From Fuerstiella sp. (GTDB lineage Bacteria; Planctomycetota; Planctomycetia; Planctomycetales; Planctomycetaceae): DNA of 42,376 nt. Of the stretch, positions 1 through 8,432 are shown in pieces. The stretch covers positions 1-42,376 of the forward strand of contig JALHMY010000088.1 in assembly GCA_022843805.1 (NCBI GenBank), in the 5' to 3' direction. How positions within the stretch are numbered: position 1 is the first letter of the stretch; every line of letters begins with the position of its first letter. A program made the translations under genes and the position numbers. The notes under the pieces were generated by a model, which was not told where the DNA came from, ran no database searches, and saw only the letters and a program-made list of their open reading frames with translations.

Positions 1-118
1 TGCCTGCCCCCTGTCCACGGTAAAAAATCCCGAAGACAGTGTGGTCGGCTTGTCTCAACTCTCATAATGGCTGGTTTTGAAGCGCCCTTTCCTGGCTGGT
101 TTTAAGCGCCCACTGACA
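1..118. mobile_element. Terminal end of an insertion element (probably IS21-like) inserted in the glucan synthase gene
   Basis: Reading the minus strand inward from position 118, the sequence starts TGTCAGTGGGCGC and contains two copies of GGGCGCTTMAAACCAGCCA (M = A or C) 25 bases apart (about 68-112). A TG-start with closely spaced, multiply repeated terminal motifs is typical of IS21-family (istA/istB) ends. The glucan synthase reading frame loses its family-like sequence exactly at this point. No recognisable transposase fragment was found in the first 54 bases, so the family name is an inference and another IS family is possible. The other end and any target-site duplication lie outside the window. 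Confidence 0.5.
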
Positions 119-2301
119 CCTACAAAGGACCCTTCTCCAAACATGTTCTGATAGAGATCGGAAACGACGCGGGAGTACGGATCAACTCCGGCATCTGATG
201 CAAACAGCCGCACAAACCATGATCGCTGCGAACTGGGAAGACTCACACCGACTCGGGGCTGCAGAATACTGTATCCCTCAACGACCCGACGACTTTCCGG
301 ATCACAGACCGGTCGATTCAGCGTGTGGGCCATCGCTTCGACCATTCTGCGGGCCGCGTCTCTCGGCAGTTGTGTATCGGTATCCAGCGTGATGACATAT
401 CGGACACCTGCGAGCACGGCCGAATCGCCCACGACGACAGCGAATCGATCGGTGGCACCACGCAGCGCGTCATTCAGATCAGCCAGCTTTCCGCGTTTGC
501 GTTCGTAACCCATCCAGACCTTTTCGTCGGCATTCCAGCGCCGATTTCGGTGCAGCAGAAAAAACAAGTCTGTACGATCATCCAGGTACTTCTGGTTAAG
601 TCGCAGAATTCCTTCACTCGCCTGCTGCAGAAGGATCGCATCCCCAGGCAGGGTCTCCTGATCTGCATCTTCAAGGTCCGTCAGCAGTGCAAAGTGCAGA
701 TTGGCATCACGATTGGCCAGATACCGAAGTTCAAGTCCTTCCAGCAGTCGCTCTACCGCCTCCGCACTGGAAAGCATTGTTGGTACAGCAATCAGTGTTC
801 GGTGTTCTTCCGGTATGCCTTCGCGATAATCCATTCTGGGCAGCGCCTGCGGTCTTACCAGAAGCAGGATGAGCCAGTTGGAAACGGAAATTCCCAGCTG
901 CACGGCACACATCAGAAATGGGATTGACCACAGCAGCATGCACCAGCCCGTCGGCGGTGCAATGCGAAAGTACTGCCACACAATCCACGCCGAAATAAAG
1001 GAAAACCCGGCGATAAAAGACATATAAATGCTTAACGGATAGCTTCGGCGAAAATTATCCAGGACGACGGATGCCGTCAGTTTCATATGAACCAGACGTT
1101 CAAGAGCCGGACGTCCCCGATCGATCAGGTAGTAGCCCACATGTCGTCGTCGTTCATGGGTACCATCGCTGAATTCTGACTGGGCCAGCTGAATTGCCCG
1201 ATGCGCGACATCATATTCACTGCACGGTGACCGTTTGGCAATAGCTTCTACGGCATGCCGACAGCGGTCTCGTGAAGCAAAGTCCATTTCCGGATAGATG
1301 CCGGCCGGATCCCTGTTGAGCGTCTGTTCAACAATGCTCTGTTCGGCAACGAACCCGGGCCAGTCGTTAACGGCCAGAAATCGCAGACTTGTGATACTGT
1401 TCCCGACCGACACCTGCTCGGCCGCCTGGGCCTGTCCGTCGTCAGAGATCAGCTGTTCAATCGTCTGTCCCTGATCGGACAGTCGATGCTCCAGCCAGCT
1501 GACCGCGAACGCAAAGCTTGGATTCTGCCCCTGAAGATGGCGAGTCAGTTCGGCAAGAAATGCGCCGGACAGCCGTGGATTCGCTCGAGCCATGTCCGCG
1601 AGAACCATGACAAGATCTGTCGGATTCCGTTCCACCGTCCGGATCATCTGCTGAGCCCAGTCGGTGGCCACGTTTCGGTCGCAGCGTCCTGCTGCAATTC
1701 GACCGGCAACCCGGCGCAGATTTTCAATCAGGGCCAGTCGCAGCATCAGAGGAAGTGCCCAGAGTTCGCCCAGTCGAAGCGGTACGACAGTCTGATAAGC
1801 TGCAATGAACGCTTCAAGGCTGGCGGCGTCAACGCGGCCGTCCGTATGGACAATCAGCTCCAGAGCAATCGCATACACCCGAGGGTAGTTCGCTGCGGAA
1901 CCGTTTCCAAGTCTTGGCAGTTCGCCAACAAATGAGCGAGGCAGAAGACGGCGAGTGGATCGGATCTGGTCTTCTATCAGATAAAAGTTGTCAAGAAGCC
2001 ACTCGGCCGCCGGCGCGACTGGCAGTCCTCGTTCAGCCGCCGAAACGATGAGCCCATACGCATCGATCAGAACTCGCTCATTCTCTGAAAGACGCCGCAG
2101 AAGGCGATCGGGGCCTCCGCCTCTTCGCAATTCATGAACTGCAGCAATCTGCTGCGCATGACGTTCAAGCTGACTGACAGTATATAGTTCTGCACGCAGG
2201 GGCGGTTCATCCAGTGCGATTGCACTCTGAGTAACACTTTCCCCACACTTTCTCCACGACAGCCATCGTCCGATACGATTTTTCACGGCCGGACCGAGCA
2301 T
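118..2301 (-). pseudogene. Cyclic beta-1,2-glucan synthase (NdvB-like), N-terminal part, truncated by the insertion element
   Basis: The reading frame matches the N-terminal portion of cyclic beta-1,2-glucan synthases, membrane enzymes that use UDP-glucose to make periplasmic cyclic glucans and usually exceed 2500 residues. Only 728 family-like codons are present. Visible parts are a long helical N-terminal region, membrane segments near residues 420-440 and 455-480, the segment RTLIAVPTMLSS near 500, and the glycosyltransferase motif VITLDTDTQLPRDAA near 640-655. The frame runs to GEGSFVG, where the family normally continues into KGIYDV-like sequence; here it enters the insertion end and stops 20 codons later at 55. 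The rest of the transferase domain and the C-terminal GH94-like phosphorylase domain are missing. The gene is therefore probably inactive, unless the distal part is expressed separately beyond the element. The start at 2301 is the first ATG of the frame; upstream are a terminator hairpin and a CRP-like site. Confidence 0.8.
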
Positions 2302-2351
2302 TCGTCTGTTCCCCGAATAACAGATTCCTGTCCTGGCACGGGAATCAACTC

Positions 2352-2412
2352 AAAAAAAAAAGCCGGCGCACAGCAGGAGCCCGATCACATCGAGAACCTG
2401 CCACGCGCCGGC
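2352..2412 (-). terminator. Strong intrinsic terminator hairpin upstream of the glucan synthase gene
   Basis: On the minus strand the arms at 2412-2397 and 2377-2362 pair over 16 positions: eight G-C pairs outside (GCCGGCGC with GCGCCGGC), three G-U wobbles, then GCAGG with CCTGC. The hairpin is followed by ten T residues (2361-2352). On the plus strand the three wobbles become A-C mismatches and no T-run follows, so the orientation is clear. It ends about 50 bases before the start codon at 2301. It could stop read-through, end a small RNA, or act as an attenuator in the leader of the glucan synthase gene. Confidence 0.75.
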
Positions 2413-2467
2413 CTACCATTATCGAGCCTCCCGACCATGGCAAATACTGCCAATCACAGAATCACAC

Positions 2468-2483
2468 GGTGATCGTTATCACA
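2468..2483 (-). promoter_or_regulatory. CRP/FNR-family-like palindromic operator
   Basis: The minus strand reads TGTGATAACGATCACC, which is TGTGA-N6-TCACC. It differs by one base from the classical CRP half-site pair TGTGA-N6-TCACA and is an almost perfect dyad. It sits about 55 bases upstream of the terminator hairpin and about 165 bases upstream of the glucan synthase start, a reasonable place for an activator site on a minus-strand promoter. No convincing -35/-10 pair was identified next to it. The regulator is unknown. Confidence 0.4.
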
Positions 2484-2827
2484 ATGCGACTCGTCGAGCT
2501 GCCTGCTAACTAGTCTTCCGACAAATAGTTATGACTCTGTCAGTTTATCTCTGTCGCTGCGAAAAGCAAGAAGGCTTCTGACATCTCCTTCTGACCTGAT
2601 GGCCGCCCGGCCGCCCGAATTCGGCTGTCGGCTGCCGGTCAGCACCTCAGAACAAGTCACAGATGATTCTTACTGATTCCGGAGGTGCAGCGGATAATTG
2701 TGGCAGGAACACATTTAACCCTGAGCATTCCAACATCGAGATTTTAACACGGACCCAATCGAGGATATGTGGCAAACCGCTGCTTGACTTTGTCCCTGTG
2801 CTCGGTTTACCCTGTAGTAAGTGATGT
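2484..2827. other. Intergenic region before the metal efflux genes
   Basis: No gene was recognised here. A TTGACT hexamer lies at 2783-2788 on the plus strand and could be a -35 element for the efflux operon, but no good -10 box occurs at 16-18 bases. The short reading frames in this stretch lack ribosome binding sites and recognisable motifs. Confidence 0.35.
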
Positions 2828-2860
2828 CGATCGAATCGTCTCATCGATTCGTCTCGATCG
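2828..2860 (+). promoter_or_regulatory. Imperfect inverted repeat, candidate operator of the metal efflux operon
   Basis: CGATCGAATCG (2828-2838) is mirrored by CGATTCG (2845-2851) followed by CGATCG (2855-2860), an imperfect dyad with an extra TCT in the right arm. It lies 23-55 bases upstream of the ATG of the first gene of the efflux cluster, where a metal-responsive repressor could bind. The 12-mer TCGATCGAATCG recurs at 9847-9858 ahead of the outer-membrane factor gene. Function is inferred from position only. Confidence 0.3.
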
Positions 2861-2882
2861 GGTCATTTTGCCAATAACTGCC

Positions 2883-3434
2883 ATGAAACACGACCAAAGC
2901 AACCACCTGAACACAGACACCTCATGCAGATGGGGTGATTTGCTGCTGCGCCTGGTTCTTGTACTGGCAACATGGCAGGGTCCGATTCCCTGGTGGCATT
3001 GCCATGGTACCGAAACGGCACTGGTGAGCGAATCAGAACAGGGATCCCATGACAGCAGTGGAGACAGTTTTCGCTGCTGGCTGTTGGGGCATCTCCTTTC
3101 CCATCATTCCAGTCAGTCCGGCATGATGTCTCGGGTTGAAGTGCATTTCGGCTGGCACATGCACTTCCTGATTTCGCGAATTCCTGGCACGTCTGCTTCG
3201 GATAAGGATACAGTTTCGGCGCAGGAGGGAATTCCTGGTTCGGATTCAGCCGAATTGCTGTCCGGGATTCAGCCGAATGCATCTTCGGCCCTGTGTCTGC
3301 AGGGACTTGACGATGCGTGGACGGCTCAGCGAGGCTTTCCGTGCTCAGCTGTACAAGCCGGGCCAGCGAATTTTTTTGATACATTTGCACCAGCGCTGGC
3401 GGTTCCGATTCGCTTTTGCGTTTCCCGCTGTTAA
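2883..3434 (+). CDS. Hypothetical His-rich exported or membrane-anchored protein preceding the efflux genes
   Basis: This 183-residue frame is read from ATG 2883, although no good Shine-Dalgarno sequence precedes it; a GTG at 2769 is in frame but would place the candidate operator inside the gene. It has a short polar N-terminus followed by a hydrophobic stretch (LLLRLVLVLATW, residues 20-31), suggesting an uncleaved anchor or signal sequence. After that come histidine and cysteine clusters: WWHCHGTE, GHLLSHHSS and FGWHMHFL. No known domain was recognised. Position directly ahead of a CzcB-like adaptor, on the same strand, and the His content suggest a periplasmic metal-binding accessory protein, which is inference. 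The C-terminal third is low in recognisable motifs and it is possible that the true frame is shorter. Confidence 0.5.
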   Translation: MKHDQSNHLNTDTSCRWGDLLLRLVLVLATWQGPIPWWHCHGTETALVSESEQGSHDSSGDSFRCWLLGHLLSHHSSQSGMMSRVEVHFGWHMHFLISRIPGTSASDKDTVSAQEGIPGSDSAELLSGIQPNASSALCLQGLDDAWTAQRGFPCSAVQAGPANFFDTFAPALAVPIRFCVSRC

Positions 3435-3566
3435 CTGCGGCGATCACGTTGAGAGCGGCCCTGCCAGGGCTGCCTCCGATCCTGCCTTGTGATCCTTTCC
3501 GCATTCCACGCATTGCGTCTGCACAGTTCGCATAACTGGCTGCAGCTTTCCTCACGGGAGAAACCC

Positions 3567-5087
3567 ATGGTGTCTGTATTCACGTCCCCGGTCCGCAATC
3601 AGAAGACCGCACTGCTCTGGCTGAGTCTTGCCGCTGCAGTCCTTCTCGCAGCATGGAAGACTGTGCCTCTGCTAATGAACACGAAATCCCCGCCTTCATC
3701 GGAGCAAAGCGCTGACTCGGCGGAACTCCCTGCTTCTCCCGATGCAGCTTCTCCCGATGCAGAAGGTTCCGGTGACATCGAATTCCCGGAAGAGTCATGG
3801 GCAGCGGCCGGACTGGAAATGAGGGCCGTTCAGTCAGGGTCCTTTGTGGAGAATATTGAACTCACAGGAAAGGTAACACTCAATGAGGACAATGTGACTC
3901 ATATCTTTCCTCTGGTTGATGGTCGGGTTGACGAAGTGAAAGTTCGGTTTGGTCAAAAGGTAAAGAAGGGTGATTTGCTGCTTGTTGTACAGAGCCGGGA
4001 AGTGGGGCAGGCGATGCTCAAACTGTCGCAGAACCGGCTGCAGCTGCAGTTTGCCATAAATCGTGATCAGTGGATCCAGTCGGTTGCGGAAAACACCAAA
4101 GTCATGCTGGACCTGATTCGCAAAGGCACGGACATTGAGGACATTGAAAAACAGCTGAAGGATCGTCCTCTTGGTGAATACCGCAATCGCCTGATGACGG
4201 CCTACATCGAGAATTACCGAAGTGAAAAGCACCTTACAAGGCTGAGCCCGCTCTCCAAAGATGGAGTAGTTGCCGGCAAGCAGCTTCTGGAGGCCGAATC
4301 GGAATGGAAAGCCGCCAAAGCAACACTTCAGTCGCTGGTGGAGCAGATTCAGCAGGATTCTCAGCAGGCCGCAATTATCTCCTCGCAAACCGTCAGAGAG
4401 CTTCAGACAAGCGTTTCTGTGGATGAAACGACCTTAAAAATCCTCGGATTCGAAGACCGGGATCTCGTGAATGTCGACCCGGAAGTGCAGGGTGAAACCA
4501 TTGCCCATTATCCAATCACCGCGCCGTTTGACGGCACTGTCATCTCAAAGGACGCTGTGCTTTACGAACGCGTCGGTCCGGAACGTCAGATTATGAGCAT
4601 CGCAGATCTGTCGACAGTATGGGTCACGACGGACATCTATGAAGAACATCTGCCGCTGCTGAAGCAACTGGAGGGGCAGACAATTTATCTTCAAAGCAAT
4701 GCATGGCCCGGTCAGAGGTTCGAAGCCACGATCTTTTATACAGGCGATGTCGTCAATGAGTCGAGTCGCACGGTCTCAATGCGAGCCACATCGAATAACG
4801 CCGACGGATTTCTTAAGCCCGGTATGTTTGTGACGGTCGAATTTCCCAGCGTCTCCCTGAATGATGTGCTGCATGTGCCCGACGCAGCCGTCATGGATCA
4901 TGAAGGTCGGTCCTTTGTGTTTGTTCATCGCCAGGGTGGCAAATTTGAACGTCGGGATGTCACGCCCGGACGTCGCAATACGACAGATATTGAGATCCTG
5001 AATGGCGTGAAAGAGGGAGACATGGTTGTGACGAACGGCGGTTTTGCGATTAAGTCCCGGATGCTTTCTGACCTTCTGAGTGAATAG
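3567..5087 (+). CDS. RND efflux periplasmic adaptor (CzcB/CusB-like membrane fusion protein)
   Basis: This 506-residue protein is a membrane fusion protein that would link the inner-membrane RND pump to a TolC-type outer-membrane channel. ATG 3567 is chosen because GGGAG lies 6 bases upstream and the protein then starts with a basic stretch and a membrane anchor or signal (TALLWLSLAAAVLLAAW, residues about 13-29). The first lipoyl half-motif is near residues 115-143 (VDGRVDEVKVRFGQKVKKG). A helical hairpin spans about 150-290. The second lipoyl half and beta-barrel (ITAPFDGTVISKDAVL) begin near 315, and a membrane-proximal domain ends with VKEGDMVVTNGGFAIKSRM. Met/His-rich metal motifs typical of CusB are not obvious. 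The RND pump gene follows after 84 bases, indicating an operon. Substrate is inferred from the pump as divalent metal ions. Confidence 0.9.
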   Translation: MVSVFTSPVRNQKTALLWLSLAAAVLLAAWKTVPLLMNTKSPPSSEQSADSAELPASPDAASPDAEGSGDIEFPEESWAAAGLEMRAVQSGSFVENIELTGKVTLNEDNVTHIFPLVDGRVDEVKVRFGQKVKKGDLLLVVQSREVGQAMLKLSQNRLQLQFAINRDQWIQSVAENTKVMLDLIRKGTDIEDIEKQLKDRPLGEYRNRLMTAYIENYRSEKHLTRLSPLSKDGVVAGKQLLEAESEWKAAKATLQSLVEQIQQDSQQAAIISSQTVRELQTSVSVDETTLKILGFEDRDLVNVDPEVQGETIAHYPITAPFDGTVISKDAVLYERVGPERQIMSIADLSTVWVTTDIYEEHLPLLKQLEGQTIYLQSNAWPGQRFEATIFYTGDVVNESSRTVSMRATSNNADGFLKPGMFVTVEFPSVSLNDVLHVPDAAVMDHEGRSFVFVHRQGGKFERRDVTPGRRNTTDIEILNGVKEGDMVVTNGGFAIKSRMLSDLLSE

Positions 5088-5171
5088 TCAGATGTGGCTC
5101 CTGCAGGGTGTGGCCGACCCATCTGTATATCCGACTTACGCGATCGCAAATTTCTTCCGGGAGACGTCTTC

Positions 5172-8100
5172 GTGGTCAACTCCATCATCGAATGGTCACT
5201 TGAAAATCGTTTTATTGTGATGCTGCTTTCCGTTGTTCTGCTTGGAGTAGGGGTCATCTCCATGACAACACTCCCTCTGGATGCAGTGCCCGACCTGACG
5301 AATGTGCAGGTGCAGGTGCTGACCACATCGCCCGCGCTGGGGCCTGTGGAAGTTGAACAGTTCATTACGTTCCCGGTCGAGAATGCAATGAGCGGTTTGC
5401 CCGGTGTCAGCGAAATCCGTTCAATCAGCCGATTCGGACTTTCTGCCGTCACGGTTGCGTTCGAAGATGGCAACGATATCTACTGGGCAAGAAACCTGAT
5501 TAACGAGCGACTGCAGCAGGCCAGAGAGAACATTCCACCGGGAATGGGTGATCCTCAGATGGGTCCGATTGCAACCGGAATGAGCGAGATTTATCAGTTC
5601 GAAGTGCGGGCAAAACCCAATCATCACTTTAGTCTGATGGATCTTCGAACCATTCTCGACTGGCAGATTGCATTCCAGCTGCGCAGCGTTCCCGGCGTGA
5701 TTGAAGTCAATACGTTTGGCGGCGAATTGAAAACGTACGAGGTTCAGGTTGACCCCCATAAACTGCTGAATTACGGAGTGTCTCTGAACCAGGTATTTCG
5801 AGCGATCGAGGAGAATAATGGCAATGCGGGTGGCGGTTATATCACTCACGGTGCCGAACAGCGATTGATTCGTGGTGAAGGTCTGGTCAGTTCGCTGGAT
5901 GATATTGGCCATATCATTCTGGATAACAGAAGTGACGGCACGCCAATTCGCGTTTCCGATATCGGCACGGTTCGATTTGCGCCGATGCTCCGTCAGGGGG
6001 CAGTCACGCGCGATGGAGACCGGGAAGCAGTGACTGGCATGGTGATGATGCTGATGGGAGCAAATTCCCGTCAGGTGGTAGCAGATGTAAAGGAAAAAAT
6101 TAAAGCGATCCAGGCGACTCTTCCGGACGGCGTATACATCGACACATTTTATGACCGCACTGAACTGGTTGAAAAGACAATCCTGACGATTGCCGAGAAC
6201 ATCGGTGTTGGTGTGTTTCTGGTCGTTGTGATGCTGCTTTTGCTGCTGGGAGACGTGCGAGCTGGTCTGATTGTTGCCGCCGCCATCCCGCTGTCTGCCA
6301 TGAGTGCGTTAATTGCCATGAAAGTGGGAGGAGTATCGGCCAACCTGATGAGTCTTGGGGCGGTGGACTTCGGAGTCATTGTCGACGGTGCGGTTGTCAT
6401 GATCGAGAATGCGGTCAGGGCCGCCAGCAGTTACCATCGGGAAACCGGCCTGACAGTGGTGCCGAAAAGCAGGTTTAAGGAATCGTCCAAAGAAGTGGGT
6501 ACCCCGATTCTCTTCGCCGGACTGATTGTCATTATCGTGTTCCTGCCAATTCTGAGCCTGCAGGGGGTGGAAGGAAAAATGTTCCGCCCTATGGCGTTTA
6601 CATTCATGTCGGCTCTCACGGCCGCGTTGATTCTGTCGGTGACTGTCATGCCTGTCATGGCATCTCTGTTTCTGGCGCGACGAGTCAGCTCCAAAGAAAC
6701 GTTTCTTGTACGGAGTATCAAGAAAGCCTATGGACCTATGCTGGAATTCAGCATGGGCAGACCAGTTCTGATGTTATCCGCGGCAATTGCTGTGTTTGTC
6801 GTCAGTCTCGTTATTGCTTCCCGATTCGGGGTCGAGTTTGTGCCGAAACTGGATGAGGGCGATCTTGCCATTCAGGCGGTGCGACTTCCCAGCGTGTCTC
6901 TCGAGACATCGCTGGAAATGACCAAAGCGATGGAGCGGACACTCAAAAAATTTCCTCAGGTGGAAAGTGTTATCTCAAAAACCGGTCGTCCGGAAATCGC
7001 CAATGACCCAATGGGCGTGCATCAGACAGATATTTTGATTCGCATGAAGCCCGTCAGCGAATGGCCTGAACCAGTGGAAAAATCGGTTTTGGTGGAACAA
7101 ATGCAGGCCGCTCTCGAACGCGACGTGCCCGGCAACGCTTTCAGTTTCACCCAGCCGATCGAACTTCGTGTGCAGGAACTCGTGGCTGGAGTGCGGTCAG
7201 ATGTGGGACTGAGCCTGTATGGTGACGATTTGAAAGTGCTGGCGGCGGAGGGGGACAAAATTGTTCGTGCACTCAACAAAGTGCCGGGGGCTGCGGATGT
7301 TCAGGCACAGCAGATCGCCGGTCTGCCTTATTTGAGAATTCGGATCCGCCGGGACGAGATTGCACGATATGGAATTAACTCAGGCGATGTGCTGAATGCG
7401 ATCAGCGTTATTGGTGGACAGCCGGTCGGGGAAGTTTTTGAGGGGCAGCGTCGTTTTCCTCTGCAGGTTCGACTTGCTCCTGAGTGGCGGAAGGATGTGG
7501 AGAAGCTGCGGCAGATTCGAATTGATGACCCAATGGGAAGACAGATCCCCATCTCGCAGCTGGCAGACATCTTTCTGGAGGATGGCCCGTCAGAAATCAG
7601 CCGTCATGCGATTCGCCGCCGCCTGCTGATTCAGTGTAATGTTCGCGGTCGCGACCTCGCCGGCTTTGTTGGTGAAGCTCAGAAAGTGGTTGGTCAGGAA
7701 GTAAAACTGCCCGCCGGATATTCTCTGGCATGGGGTGGTCAGTTTAAAAATCTGCAGGAAGCCAACAAACGGCTGATGATTGCTGTGCCTGTCGCCCTGT
7801 TCCTTATTTTTTCACTTCTGTACGTCACGTTCAATTCCGTAAAGCTGACACTGCTGATCTACCTGAACGTGCCGATTGCCGCAACCGGTGGTATCCTGGC
7901 ACTGTGGTTTCGCGATATGCCGTTTTCCATCTCGGCTGGTGTGGGCTTTATCGCTCTCTTTGGAATTGCCGTGATGAATGGCGTCGTGCTGATTGAGCAC
8001 ATACGCCATTTAAGAACTCACGGTCATGACCAGCAGACCTCGGTCGTCACCGGATCTCTTGACCGACTCCGCCCGGTTCTGATGACCGCAACCTGTGGAG

Positions 8101-8267
8101 CACTGGGGTTCGTGCCTATGGCATTGTCCGGAAGTGCAGGCGCCGAAGTTCAGCGACCGCTTGCCACCGTGGTCATCGGCGGGCTGGTCACCTGCACCCT
8201 GCTGACATTACTTGTGCTGCCGGCAATTTACCGCTGGTTTGAACCATCGGAAGCGAATGATGACTGA
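5172..8267 (+). CDS. Heavy-metal efflux RND transporter (CzcA-like, divalent-cation class)
   Basis: This 1031-residue proton-driven inner-membrane pump has the length and topology of the HME-RND family: one membrane helix, a large periplasmic loop, five helices, a second loop and six more. GTG 5172 is preferred because GGGAG lies 8 bases upstream and translation then gives VNSIIEWSLENRFIVMLL, the usual CzcA N-terminus; an in-frame GTG at 5094 would add 26 non-conserved residues. TM4 carries DFGVIVDGAVVMIEN (D399, D405, E412). This is the acidic signature of pumps for Zn, Co, Cd or Ni, while Cu/Ag pumps have AIGAMVDAAIVMIEN-like sequence. Other family motifs are VPKLDEGDLAIQ near 557 and a C-terminal MTATCGALGFVPMALSG. 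It is co-transcribed with the adaptor upstream. The matching outer-membrane factor follows only after an intervening minus-strand gene. Confidence 0.93.
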   Translation: MVNSIIEWSLENRFIVMLLSVVLLGVGVISMTTLPLDAVPDLTNVQVQVLTTSPALGPVEVEQFITFPVENAMSGLPGVSEIRSISRFGLSAVTVAFEDGNDIYWARNLINERLQQARENIPPGMGDPQMGPIATGMSEIYQFEVRAKPNHHFSLMDLRTILDWQIAFQLRSVPGVIEVNTFGGELKTYEVQVDPHKLLNYGVSLNQVFRAIEENNGNAGGGYITHGAEQRLIRGEGLVSSLDDIGHIILDNRSDGTPIRVSDIGTVRFAPMLRQGAVTRDGDREAVTGMVMMLMGANSRQVVADVKEKIKAIQATLPDGVYIDTFYDRTELVEKTILTIAENIGVGVFLVVVMLLLLLGDVRAGLIVAAAIPLSAMSALIAMKVGGVSANLMSLGAVDFGVIVDGAVVMIENAVRAASSYHRETGLTVVPKSRFKESSKEVGTPILFAGLIVIIVFLPILSLQGVEGKMFRPMAFTFMSALTAALILSVTVMPVMASLFLARRVSSKETFLVRSIKKAYGPMLEFSMGRPVLMLSAAIAVFVVSLVIASRFGVEFVPKLDEGDLAIQAVRLPSVSLETSLEMTKAMERTLKKFPQVESVISKTGRPEIANDPMGVHQTDILIRMKPVSEWPEPVEKSVLVEQMQAALERDVPGNAFSFTQPIELRVQELVAGVRSDVGLSLYGDDLKVLAAEGDKIVRALNKVPGAADVQAQQIAGLPYLRIRIRRDEIARYGINSGDVLNAISVIGGQPVGEVFEGQRRFPLQVRLAPEWRKDVEKLRQIRIDDPMGRQIPISQLADIFLEDGPSEISRHAIRRRLLIQCNVRGRDLAGFVGEAQKVVGQEVKLPAGYSLAWGGQFKNLQEANKRLMIAVPVALFLIFSLLYVTFNSVKLTLLIYLNVPIAATGGILALWFRDMPFSISAGVGFIALFGIAVMNGVVLIEHIRHLRTHGHDQQTSVVTGSLDRLRPVLMTATCGALGFVPMALSGSAGAEVQRPLATVVIGGLVTCTLLTLLVLPAIYRWFEPSEANDD

Positions 8268-8364
8268 GAATGGGGCGGAGGCTTTTGCACAAGGCGAGTT
8301 CCCCTGGAACATCCTCGGCGTGACGCAGCATCAGGGGCTGCTCACGACGAGTAATGACCGTTGA
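8260..8364 (+). CDS. Possible 34-codon ORF overlapping the end of the RND pump gene
   Basis: ATG 8260 overlaps the last codons of the pump gene in another frame and gives 34 residues containing FPWNILGVTQHQGLLTTSND before a stop at 8364. The overlap geometry would allow translational coupling. No homologue is recognised and no Shine-Dalgarno was assigned. It may be the stub of a longer gene lost when the neighbouring nuclease gene arrived, or simply chance. Confidence 0.2.
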   Translation: MTENGAEAFAQGEFPWNILGVTQHQGLLTTSNDR

Positions 8365-8432
8365 GCTCGCCACTGTGACTGAGCGCCTTGCCGATGCATC
8401 CGCGTATCGGTTTTTGTCTCCGAGTCGGTCGT

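Noticed and set aside
2783..2820. MerR-type promoter with long spacer at TTGACT
   Set aside because: The two CCCTGT words are direct, not inverted, repeats and no -10 box lies at 19-20 bases.
2863..3555. 230-residue minus-strand frame over the His-rich protein gene
   Set aside because: No recognisable domain and no ribosome binding site; it is antisense to a better supported frame.
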